Translations under genes and position numbers: made by a program
The notes under the pieces: model-generated
The model's database searches: none
What the model saw: the letters and a program-made list of their open reading frames with translations, nothing else
Told to the model about the DNA's origin: nothing
Part shown: in pieces, positions 6,522 to 12,369 of the stretch
How positions within the stretch are numbered: position 1 is the stretch's first letter
How the letters are laid out: every line of letters starts with the position of its first letter
DNA from: a bacterium
GTDB taxonomy: Bacteria; Chloroflexota; Dormibacteria; UBA8260; Bog-877
Length of the DNA: 12,369 bases
Assembly (NCBI GenBank): GCA_021817185.1
Contig: JAKAVU010000047.1
Location: forward strand, 1 to 12,369
Reading direction: 5' to 3'

Positions 6522-7121
6522 TCACACGAACGCGATCAGCATCATGCCCACCGCCGTCGCCGTGACCCAGTACCAGAAGTAACCCACCAGCTCTACTCCG
6601 ATCGCCTGCCCCGCCGCATAGCGCCCATGCCGGGCCCGGTTCAGCACCATGAACCCGAGTGGCACCCCCAACAGCAGGTGGAAGACGTGGTAGCCGGCCA
6701 GGACGATGAAGGCGCTGGCGAAGCCCCCTGAGCCCGGCCCGAAACCGAGGTGGGTCAGCTGCCAGAGCGCGTAGACAAGCTCCACGGCCCACAGGCCCAG
6801 CGCCACTGCCAAGCCGCTGCGTAGCCGACCCTGGTCTCCCCGGCGGATGCCGAGGTCGGCCCAGCGATAGCTGGCAGCGCTGAGGACGAGGAGGGCCGCC
6901 AAGAGCACTCCCGAGGCCGCCGCCGGGGCCCGCACCCCTGCCGGCAACCAGTGATCGTCGACATTGAGCGCATGGAGGTAGAGGTAGGTGAAGAAGAGGC
7001 AGGACACGAAGACCACGTCGGCCCCGATGACGAACAGCGTCGCGATCCGCAGCTTGCGGAATTGCGCCGCGTCACCGTGACCCGCCAAGGAGGGGTGTCC
7101 TGTTGCCGCAGATGTGCTCAT
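6522..7121 (-). CDS. ctaE: Cytochrome c oxidase subunit III
   Basis: Structural core subunit of the aa3 oxidase in the cytoplasmic membrane, thought to support oxygen access and proton uptake. The 199-residue product has five hydrophobic helices (about 25-47, 68-85, 103-122, 134-156, 177-198), the short bacterial form. Family marks are LRIATLFVIGADVVFVSCLFF in helix I (where the usual SE is AD), LAGYHVFHLLLGVPLG in helix IV and VGYFWYWVTATAVG at the C-terminus. ATG 7121 is preceded by GAGGG 9 nt upstream. It follows ctaD after a 109-bp gap that contains a hairpin. Confidence 0.92.
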   Translation of the reverse strand: MSTSAATGHPSLAGHGDAAQFRKLRIATLFVIGADVVFVSCLFFTYLYLHALNVDDHWLPAGVRAPAAASGVLLAALLVLSAASYRWADLGIRRGDQGRLRSGLAVALGLWAVELVYALWQLTHLGFGPGSGGFASAFIVLAGYHVFHLLLGVPLGFMVLNRARHGRYAAGQAIGVELVGYFWYWVTATAVGMMLIAFV

Positions 7122-7210
7122 TCGCAGGGACCCTCGTGTTGTGCCGCCGTCTCTCCGCCGGCCTCACCCACGAACGTGTGAACGCTCGCTGCCAGTCGGC
7201 CAGCCCAATC

Positions 7211-7230
7211 CCAGGTACGTACCAACCTGG
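7211..7230. repeat. Inverted repeat just after the ctaD stop
   Basis: CCAGGT (7211-7216) and ACCTGG (7225-7230) form an inverted repeat with an 8-nt loop; a perfect 10-bp palindrome GGTACGTACC (7214-7223) overlaps it. It directly abuts the ctaD stop codon (7231-7233) in the ctaD-ctaE gap and could be a 3'-end stabiliser or processing site. There is no T-run, so a classical terminator is not supported. Confidence 0.4.
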
Positions 7231-9078
7231 TCACCCCGGCGCCGGCTCGGCGGCGGCACCCTCCTTGGGCCCCTCCGCGCTGCCGTATCCGTAGGGCCCC
7301 TCAGTGATCACCGGGATCTCCTCAAAGTTCTCCAGCGGCACGGGAGTGGGGACCTGCCACTCAAGGGTCTTCGCGTGCCAGGGATTGCTGGTGGCCCTCT
7401 CTCCGGCCAGCCAGGAGGCGATGATGTTGTAGGCGAAGACCAGCATCGCGCCACCGAGCACGAAGGCCCCGATGCTGGAGACGAGATTGCCGATGGCGAA
7501 TTGGGGAGTATAGTCGGCCACCCGCCGCGGCATGCCCTGCAGCCCGACGTAGAACATCGCCAGGAAGGTGACGTTGAAGGCGACCTGAGTCACCCAGAAG
7601 TGGATCTTCCCAAGGGTCTCGTTCAGCATCCGCCCCGTCATCTTCGGGTACCAGTAGTAGAAAGCGGCGAAGAACCCCATCATGGCCCCACCCATCAGGG
7701 TGTAGTGGAAGTGAGCAGTGACAAAGAGGGAGCCGTGCAGCTGGTAGTCGGTGGGCACATCGGCCAAGTAGATGCCAGTGATCCCACCGATCACGAAATT
7801 CCAGAGAAAGGACAGGGCGAAGAGCATCGGGACCGTGACCCAGATCCGTCCCCGCCACAGCGTCCCCACTGCCACCAGGAAGATCACCCCGGTGGGGATG
7901 GAGATCAGCTCGGTGGTGAGCATGAACGGACCGTTGAGCTGAGGCGCCCACCCGGTCACGTACATGTGGTGGGCCCACACCAGGACGCTCAGCCCCACGA
8001 TCGCGATAGTGGCCGCGACCGCTGTCTTGTAACCGAACAAGGGCTTGCGGGTGAAGACCGGCAGCAGCTCCATGATGACGGCGAAGGCCGGGATGGCGAT
8101 CACGTAGACCTCAGGATGGCCCATGATCCAGAAGAGGTTGTCATACAGCCAGGCACTGCCTCCTCTGGAGGCAATGAAGAAAGAGGTCCCCAGGGTCCTG
8201 TCCAGGCCGAGCAGAACCATGGCCACCATGAACGCCGGAAATACGAACACCCCCAGCACCGAGCCGGTCATGGCGGCGCCCCAGACGAAGACCGGCAGAC
8301 GGGTCCAGGTCATGCCCGGCGCTCGCATGGTGATCACGGTGGTGGCGATGTTCACTCCCGCCAGCATGACCGAGACGCCAAAGATCAGAATCGTGACCAG
8401 GAAGGCGTTCATCCCCGGCGGTGCCTGATCGGCCAGCGGTGCATAGGCCGTCCACCCGGTCGGGAACCCGCCCAGGAACGGCGCACAGAGCAGGACTGGG
8501 ACCGCGGCGACGAGGAGCCAGAAGCTGAGGGCGTTGAGCCGGGGGAAGGCCATGTCCCGGGTCCCGATCATGATCGGGACCACGAAGTTCCCGAAGGGAC
8601 CGGTGATCATGATGATGACCGCGGCGATCATGATGATGCCGTGCAGGCCGACAATGGTGTTGTAAGTGGCTGGCGGGAAGGCCGTGGCGCCGGGCCGCAG
8701 CAACTCCACCCTGATCAGCATCGCTGCCAAGCCGCCGACAGCGAAGAGGACCAGTGCTAGCACCAAGTACTGAACACCGACGACCTTGTGGTCAGTGGTG
8801 AAGCGGAAGTACCGCCAGACCCCGCCACCCTGGACGGCCAGTTGGTGCTCCTCCTCTGGGGTCGGATCGGGCCGAGCGAGGAGGAGAGTGACCGGGTACC
8901 GGAACGCGCCCATGCCGGCCAGGAACCCAACCACCCAGCAGACGAATCCGATGCAGACCGCAGCGTCGGACGCCGACGGCCCTCCCAGTGCGCGGGTGAG
9001 GAGCGCCCCGATCAGGGCGGCGGCCACCCCCACTGGCAGGCCGACAACTACGCTCTGGGACAGCTTCCTCATCGCCAT
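7231..9078 (-). CDS. ctaD: Cytochrome c oxidase subunit I, divergent, with N-terminal two-helix extension
   Basis: Heme-copper catalytic subunit that reduces O2 to water and pumps protons. The product has 615 residues from ATG 9078, supported by GGGAGGG 7 nt upstream; the frame stays open to 9453 but that part is a shadow of ctaC. Ligands seen: H146 and H458 (heme a), H456 (heme a3), H321, H370 and H371 (CuB), and Y325 of HPEVY (His-Tyr cross-link). D-channel residues D175 (RDMAFPR), N164, N182 and E323 are present. R518 and R519 (GMPRR) face heme propionates. The K-channel lysine position in SIPTGVKxF is I399. The Mg-site HD pair is H448-G449. Residues 1-93 form an extension with two predicted membrane helices before the usual TTDHK start (94-98). 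It starts 1 nt after the ctaC stop. Confidence 0.96.
   Translation of the reverse strand: MAMRKLSQSVVVGLPVGVAAALIGALLTRALGGPSASDAAVCIGFVCWVVGFLAGMGAFRYPVTLLLARPDPTPEEEHQLAVQGGGVWRYFRFTTDHKVVGVQYLVLALVLFAVGGLAAMLIRVELLRPGATAFPPATYNTIVGLHGIIMIAAVIIMITGPFGNFVVPIMIGTRDMAFPRLNALSFWLLVAAVPVLLCAPFLGGFPTGWTAYAPLADQAPPGMNAFLVTILIFGVSVMLAGVNIATTVITMRAPGMTWTRLPVFVWGAAMTGSVLGVFVFPAFMVAMVLLGLDRTLGTSFFIASRGGSAWLYDNLFWIMGHPEVYVIAIPAFAVIMELLPVFTRKPLFGYKTAVAATIAIVGLSVLVWAHHMYVTGWAPQLNGPFMLTTELISIPTGVIFLVAVGTLWRGRIWVTVPMLFALSFLWNFVIGGITGIYLADVPTDYQLHGSLFVTAHFHYTLMGGAMMGFFAAFYYWYPKMTGRMLNETLGKIHFWVTQVAFNVTFLAMFYVGLQGMPRRVADYTPQFAIGNLVSSIGAFVLGGAMLVFAYNIIASWLAGERATSNPWHAKTLEWQVPTPVPLENFEEIPVITEGPYGYGSAEGPKEGAAAEPAPG
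8561..8580. repeat. Perfect 20-bp palindrome inside ctaD
   Basis: GTCCCGATCATGATCGGGAC reads identically on both strands. It encodes the VPIMIGT segment of the subunit I D-channel loop, so protein constraint and codon choice may explain it. No function is proposed. Confidence 0.5.
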
Positions 9079-9079
9079 G

Positions 9080-9859
9080 TCATGGCCCTCCCGGAGCCCC
9101 GGGCGTTCCCGCTCCCAGGCCCACCCAGCTCCTTGTCTGGCGCCGAATCCAGGCTTTGAAGCCGGTCTGGCTGAGGACCTGCACCGGGCTCTCCATGTAG
9201 GCGTGGTAGAGCCCGCAAAGCTCAGCACACCGTGCCACGTACGTGCCCTCGTGGGTCGGCATGGCGAAGACGGTGTTGACCTCTCCGGGGATGGCGTCCA
9301 TCTTGACGGCGAAGGCCGGGACCCAGAAGGAATGGTCAACGTCCAGCGAGGTGACGTGGAAGACCACCGGCTGGTTGACCGGCAGCACCAGGGTCGTCGT
9401 CTCCAGGCCGCCCTGACCAGGGTACTTGAAGTTCCACTGCCACTGCTGGCCAATCACGTCCACAGTCAGGAGCTTGCCGGGCGGGGCCGCCGAGACATTG
9501 CTGAGCAGGGCCAAGCCGTAGACCACCAAGAAGAGGCATAGCAAGGCCGAGGTCAGGATCCAACTCGTCTCGATCACCGCGTTGCCCGCTACCGGCGGCC
9601 CATCCCCTTCCGGGCATCCATGGGTCCGCCAGTTCACCAGGCTGTAGGCGGCGAAGACCCACACCAGCATGGCGACCGGCACCGCCAGGACGGTGAAGAG
9701 TCCTAGCGTGAAGTCGACACCCTGGGCCTCGGTCGAGGCCACAGGCGGAAGCATGCCTGGCAGCAGCCGATGTATGTTCAGGACCAGCGTGATACCTAGC
9801 ACGGTCGCGACCAGCCAGATGATGAGGACCCTGCGGATGTGCTGGGGCTCTCTCCTCAT
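9080..9859 (-). CDS. ctaC: Cytochrome c oxidase subunit II with intact CuA site
   Basis: Accepts electrons from cytochrome c or another donor through the dinuclear CuA centre on the outer side of the membrane. The 259-residue product has three hydrophobic stretches (about 11-33, 50-73, 98-120; the first may be a signal peptide). The cupredoxin domain follows, with the aromatic entry motif QQWQWNF (138-144). CuA ligands are complete: H176 (DVDHSFWVP), C211, E213, C215, H219 and M222. E213 is also the subunit II ligand of the Mg site in typical enzymes. There is no CxxCH, so no fused cytochrome c (not a caa3 layout). ATG 9859 lies 51 bp after the cupredoxin gene; its ribosome binding site (GGTTGGGG) is only fair. 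Confidence 0.96.
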   Translation of the reverse strand: MRREPQHIRRVLIIWLVATVLGITLVLNIHRLLPGMLPPVASTEAQGVDFTLGLFTVLAVPVAMLVWVFAAYSLVNWRTHGCPEGDGPPVAGNAVIETSWILTSALLCLFLVVYGLALLSNVSAAPPGKLLTVDVIGQQWQWNFKYPGQGGLETTTLVLPVNQPVVFHVTSLDVDHSFWVPAFAVKMDAIPGEVNTVFAMPTHEGTYVARCAELCGLYHAYMESPVQVLSQTGFKAWIRRQTRSWVGLGAGTPGAPGGP

Positions 9860-9910
9860 GACGCCCCAACCTGGTCACCGCAGCGGAGCTTGGTCATCTG
9901 CATTGCCGCC

Positions 9911-10615
9911 TCAACTGGCCGGTCCGACCACCAGGGTGCCTGCCATGTAACCCTGGGTCGACATCGGGCCTCCGAAGCCATTGAACCTGGTTCCGCACGG
10001 ATCCTCGCACTGCCAGATGTACCGCCCCGGTGCACCCGTCTTGAACTGGAAGATGATGATGTTCGGGGCCGGGTATCCGTTGCTCAGCACTGGTGCGTCA
10101 CTTGGCACTCCCAGAAGGGGGACATTGACGTCTAGGATCGGCTGGGTGGGAGTGGGGAACATGTGGATGGTGAAGGTGTGAGCGATCCTCTTGTAAGGAA
10201 TGCCATGGACCGCGTGCCCGTTGACCCACTCGATCCCGCCCACAGTGCCCTGCACGCGACCGTAGAAGGGATCGGCGAGCGGGGTGGCGGTGTCATAGTT
10301 CAGGATCGTCACGGTCACCAGGGCGTGAGCCGGGACCGAGAGATTGGTGGTCGGTCCGTAGCTCACCCAGTCCGGGTGCGAGCCTCCACCCCGCCCGTGC
10401 TCCCCGGCCATGCTGTTGGGGTACGTGGACAGCGTCAGCGATACGTGCGTCACGGGACCCGCATTCGTCTCCACGACGCCCACCCGTCGGGCGTACAGCG
10501 TCGGCGGAATGGCAGCCAGCAGGTTCAGGACCACGGCGACCATGGCCACCACCCCGGCGCCGACCACCACCGTACCAAGGGCACCAAAGAGGTGCCTCCC
10601 CCGCTGTGACGTCAT
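9911..10615 (-). CDS. Membrane-anchored cupredoxin-like protein with CuA-like CxxxC loop
   Basis: First gene of the oxidase unit; 234 residues. One N-terminal membrane helix (about 10-36) is followed by an external domain with beta-strand rhythm. The C-terminal motif is typical of cupredoxins: FKTGAPGRYIWQC then M and GYMAGTLVV. Possible copper ligands: H146 and H151 (AHTFTIH), C203 and C207 (QCEDPCG), M218 and M224. The C-x-x-x-C spacing equals that of CuA, but the CuA histidine four residues on is absent. It might be an electron donor to CtaC, a copper carrier or an accessory subunit; sequence does not decide. ATG 10615 has GGAAGG 4 nt upstream. I do not recognise a named family beyond cupredoxin fold. 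Confidence 0.75.
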   Translation of the reverse strand: MTSQRGRHLFGALGTVVVGAGVVAMVAVVLNLLAAIPPTLYARRVGVVETNAGPVTHVSLTLSTYPNSMAGEHGRGGGSHPDWVSYGPTTNLSVPAHALVTVTILNYDTATPLADPFYGRVQGTVGGIEWVNGHAVHGIPYKRIAHTFTIHMFPTPTQPILDVNVPLLGVPSDAPVLSNGYPAPNIIIFQFKTGAPGRYIWQCEDPCGTRFNGFGGPMSTQGYMAGTLVVGPAS

Positions 10616-10922
10616 GATCCTTCCGATTTCAGGCTGGCGGCGCCCCCCTCAGGCCCGCTAGTCTCACTGGCCACCCGAAGTCAGGGATGAGGAAACGCGC
10701 AACGGGCAGAGTATCCCCTCCTCCAGCCGCCAATGTATGGTGCGGACACACCATCTTGCTGGACATGGCAGGAGTTCTCAGGCGCGTCGGCCAGCCGGAG
10801 CCTGTGGTCGGCTTCCGGGTGACCCAGACGCGTCTGGCCGGGTCCCCACGACGCTCCGCAGAGCTGTTCCGGCGACGGCCAGGCGGCACCACCGGGGCTC
10901 GACCCCTCTACCCCAGCCAGAG
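10616..10922 (-). promoter_or_regulatory. Upstream region of the oxidase operon
   Basis: No gene is supported here in either direction. A promoter for the eight oxidase genes should lie here, but I see no convincing -35/-10 pair; TACATT and GATACT on the minus strand are the best -10-like boxes. An inverted repeat ATGGTG (10737-10742), 6 nt, CACCAT (10749-10754), about 120 bp before the cupredoxin start, is a candidate operator, possibly for the adjacent LuxR-type regulator. Confidence 0.35.
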
Positions 10923-11672
10923 TCAAAGCAGCGAATGTCGGGCAGCCAAGATCACCGCCTCCAACCGGCTGCGGGCCCCCAGCTTGCGCTCGATGCTGTT
11001 GACATGGTTTCGCGCCGTGTAAGGGCTGATGGATAGCGTTTGGGCGATCTCCGCAACGACCCGGCCGGTGGCAAGGAGCCGCAGGACCTCAAACTCACGT
11101 CGGCTGAGAGGCTGCACGGCGAGCCGCGCCGCCATCGCCGCGGGTCCGGCTGCCGACAGCTCCGGCATCAGCGCCTCCCCCGTCCGGTGACGGAACAAGT
11201 GCAGCAGGTGCAGGGGCCGGGCACCAGGCTGGATCAGAAGGATGATGCTGTTGTTCAGGCAGACCCGATCCCCGCAGTGATTCCGGGCCACGACATCGTA
11301 ATCGGGGGTCACCCTCCCGTGCATGGCGTTAGTGACGGGGCGGCAGCCGCGCCGACAGATCGGGTGGCCACTGGGCTCAGTCCCGGCGATAACCTCGTAG
11401 CAGCGACGACCGACCACCTCCGCAGCCGAATGGCCCAGGATCCGCTCTGCCGACGACGACCACAACACGACCCGCTGCCGCTCGTCCGTGATGAAGAGAC
11501 CATCGGCACTTCGAAGAAACCCGCCGGTCCACGCCGAATAGGACCCCCGTCCCTCTCTTGCGCCGGGCCCGTCACCATCCCCCGCGCGCACTGTGCCGCG
11601 GAGTCCTGCCGGCAGCGGTGGACGCGGGGCAGGCGGCGCAGGTCCGTTTCCGCCGAGGCCTTCCAGGCTCAC
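10923..11672 (-). CDS. PAS-LuxR transcriptional regulator with a cysteine-rich PAS domain
   Basis: Cytoplasmic regulator of 249 residues. An N-terminal Pro/Gly-rich segment (1-45) is followed by a PAS domain (about 50-160, DGLFITDERQRVVLWSSSAE then ILGHSAAEVVGRRCYE). The LuxR/FixJ helix-turn-helix is at about 187-245 (LSRREFEVLRLLATG, IAQTLSISPYTARNHVNSIERKL). The PAS part contains C91, H103, C106, C110, C133 and C138, a spacing that suggests metal, Fe-S or redox sensing; this cysteine pattern occurs in a group of PAS-LuxR proteins, from memory. No receiver domain is present. GTG 11672 with GAGG 5 nt upstream is chosen; GTG 11591 is an alternative that drops the low-complexity segment. It is upstream of, and codirectional with, the oxidase genes, so control of that operon is a natural but unproven guess. 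Confidence 0.88.
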   Translation of the reverse strand: MSLEGLGGNGPAPPAPRPPLPAGLRGTVRAGDGDGPGAREGRGSYSAWTGGFLRSADGLFITDERQRVVLWSSSAERILGHSAAEVVGRRCYEVIAGTEPSGHPICRRGCRPVTNAMHGRVTPDYDVVARNHCGDRVCLNNSIILLIQPGARPLHLLHLFRHRTGEALMPELSAAGPAAMAARLAVQPLSRREFEVLRLLATGRVVAEIAQTLSISPYTARNHVNSIERKLGARSRLEAVILAARHSLL

Positions 11673-12132
11673 CGGCCTCGACCCTCAGGGGACCCGCAAC
11701 CGTTCGTCCCCGCAACTGGATCGGGCAGGGCTGGTGACGCCCACCGAGGCACGATACCCAGCCGTGCCGCTCCCTCCGAACGAGTCACTTCCACCTCATC
11801 CGGTCACCCCGCCCCGTCAGCGATCAGCTACCGAAGCTCCGACTCGCCAGTGGTCATTGCCTGGCACCGCATGTCGCAGCACCACGCCAAGCCTGCAGCT
11901 TACGCCATCGGCGACCAGGCCGGGGTACGGCTAGGATGCCCCTCCCCCCTCCTACCCGGGACAGGACCGGCTGCGCACACCACCACAAGAGGCCAACGGC
12001 TCGGGCCGCAGTCCGCACCAGCAGCGGACTGCGGCGACCTCCGGTGGCTCGCCGTCGATCACCGGGCACATGCCGACGCTCAAGCACCCACTCCGCACTT
12101 CCCGCAAGGGTCTCGACCCAGGACCACATCGA
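11673..12132. other. About 460 bp without a supportable gene
   Basis: Open frames exist on both strands but are Pro/Arg/Ser-rich shadows without recognisable motifs or good starts. The segment next to 11672 should hold the promoter of the PAS-LuxR gene. TTCGGA, 18 bp, TATCGT on the minus strand (about 11748-11777) is a possible but weak match. Confidence 0.4.
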
Positions 12133-12153
12133 GCTCAGTGGGGTGGACTGAGC
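12133..12153. repeat. Inverted repeat overlapping a -35 box, candidate operator
   Basis: GCTCAGT (12133-12139) and ACTGAGC (12147-12153) are perfect 7-bp inverted arms with a 7-nt spacer. ACTGAG recurs at 12159-12164, 12 bp downstream of the right arm. The right arm covers the -35 element of the promoter at 12144-12172, the placement expected of a repressor or activator site. Confidence 0.4.
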
Positions 12154-12172
12154 GGGTCACTGAGGCTAACCT
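12144..12172 (+). promoter_or_regulatory. Candidate sigma70-type promoter
   Basis: TGGACT (12144-12149), exactly 17 bp, then TAACCT (12167-12172). Transcription would start near 12179 and lead into the gene that begins at 12217 or 12278. Confidence 0.4.
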
Positions 12173-12216
12173 TTTCGGGGCCTCCCGGCATTCATGTGGG
12201 CGAGCGAGGGGGAAAG

Positions 12217-12369
12217 ATGAGAGATCCAGGCTGGCCTAGGCTCAATACCAGTAACTTAGGGTGGCGAGAGGATCCTGATGGCCGCCGGAGTCGGCAAGGT
12301 GGGCTGGGGCCATTGGCGATGCTCTGGGCGCTTGACCGCGAAGCTGGTCATCTTGCGGCGCACGACGCG
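12217..12369 (+). CDS. Partial ORF leaving the window (option A)
   Basis: ATG 12217 follows GAGGGGGAAAG and stays open for 51 codons to the window edge. The product starts MRDPGWPRLNTSNLGWRE and later reads PLAMLWALDREAGHLAAH. Third-position G+C is low for this locus. No family is recognised. It overlaps option B in another frame, and only one of the two is likely real. Confidence 0.25.
   Translation, partial: MRDPGWPRLNTSNLGWREDPDGRRSRQGGLGPLAMLWALDREAGHLAAHDA
12278..12369 (+). CDS. Partial ORF leaving the window (option B)
   Basis: ATG 12278 follows GAGAGG at a 6-nt spacing and is open to the edge (30 codons, product MAAGVGKVGWGHWRCSGRL and on). Its third codon positions are strongly G/C, as in the oxidase genes, which favours it over option A. 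An in-frame TAG upstream (12257-12259) makes ATG 12278 the first possible ATG. No family is recognised. Confidence 0.3.
   Translation, partial: MAAGVGKVGWGHWRCSGRLTAKLVILRRTT

Noticed and set aside
8605..8640. Repeated GATCATGATGATG units in ctaD
   Set aside because: They encode the repeated IIMI residues of a conserved membrane helix; codon repetition explains them.
7114..8760. 548-codon plus-strand open frame opposite ctaD
   Set aside because: Composition dominated by H, D, E, G and P, typical of antisense translation of a membrane protein gene; ctaD itself has all catalytic ligands.
9079..9453. Upstream in-frame extension of ctaD
   Set aside because: Overlaps the CuA domain of ctaC in another frame, is Ser/Arg/Pro-rich and unlike subunit I; ATG 9078 has a strong ribosome binding site.
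7222..9879. 14-bp direct repeat CCAACCTGGTCACC at 7222-7235 and 9866-9879, near the ctaD stop and the ctaC start
   Set aside because: A repeat of this length is roughly expected by chance in a GC-rich window of this size, and the two positions have no shared role.
10616..10922. Short open frames on both strands in the regulator-cupredoxin gap
   Set aside because: No ribosome binding sites, motifs or hydrophobic pattern; treated as regulatory spacer.
11040..12239. 399-codon plus-strand open frame across the regulator and the gene-poor right region
   Set aside because: Its first half is the antisense shadow of the PAS-LuxR gene, the rest is Arg/Pro/Ser-rich with no motif; long open frames are common on the opposite strand in GC-rich DNA.

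Overview
The window is GC-rich bacterial DNA. It carries one complete aa3-type (heme-copper) cytochrome c oxidase locus, flanked on the left by an ISKra4-family insertion sequence and on the right by a regulator gene and a second, poorly resolved promoter region. GTG/TTG starts, high-GC codon use, overlapping starts and stops, and divergent oxidase subunits suggest a high-GC environmental bacterium (Actinomycetota, Chloroflexota or a related terrabacterial phylum). The sequence alone does not let me choose among these.

Layout, left to right. 1-1821: an ISKra4-type element on the + strand with a small Cys/His-rich ORF (DUF6788-like) and a DDE transposase. The N-terminus of the transposase can only be reached by a -1 frameshift at an A7 run. 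1822-2084: a short region with a very good copper-type MerR/CueR promoter on the + strand but no intact gene behind it. 2085-10615: eight genes, all on the - strand, read right to left: a membrane-anchored cupredoxin, ctaC (subunit II, CuA), ctaD (subunit I), ctaE (subunit III), ctaB (heme O synthase), ctaG (CuB assembly factor), a Sco copper chaperone, and a large Sco-TlpA fusion protein. 10616-10922: upstream region of that operon. 10923-11672: a PAS-LuxR regulator, also on the - strand. 11673-12143: no convincing gene. 12133-12369: a + strand promoter overlapped by an inverted repeat, followed by the start of a gene that leaves the window.

How the genes work together: ctaC, ctaD and ctaE form the catalytic core. 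ctaB makes the heme O precursor of heme A. CtaG serves the CuB site, and the Sco and Sco-TlpA proteins serve the dinuclear CuA site of CtaC. The heme A synthase (ctaA) and a subunit IV gene are not seen here. Tight spacing (1-nt gap ctaC/ctaD, TGATG at ctaB/ctaG, GTGA at ctaG/sco) supports one co-transcribed unit.

Most unusual points: the fusion of a Sco domain to a TlpA-like thioredoxin domain in one anchored protein; a subunit I that appears to lack the K-channel lysine and the Mg-site aspartate and has a two-helix N-terminal extension; a cupredoxin with a CuA-like CxxxC loop but no CuA histidine; a cysteine-rich PAS-LuxR regulator; and the orphan CueR-type promoter next to this copper-enzyme locus.
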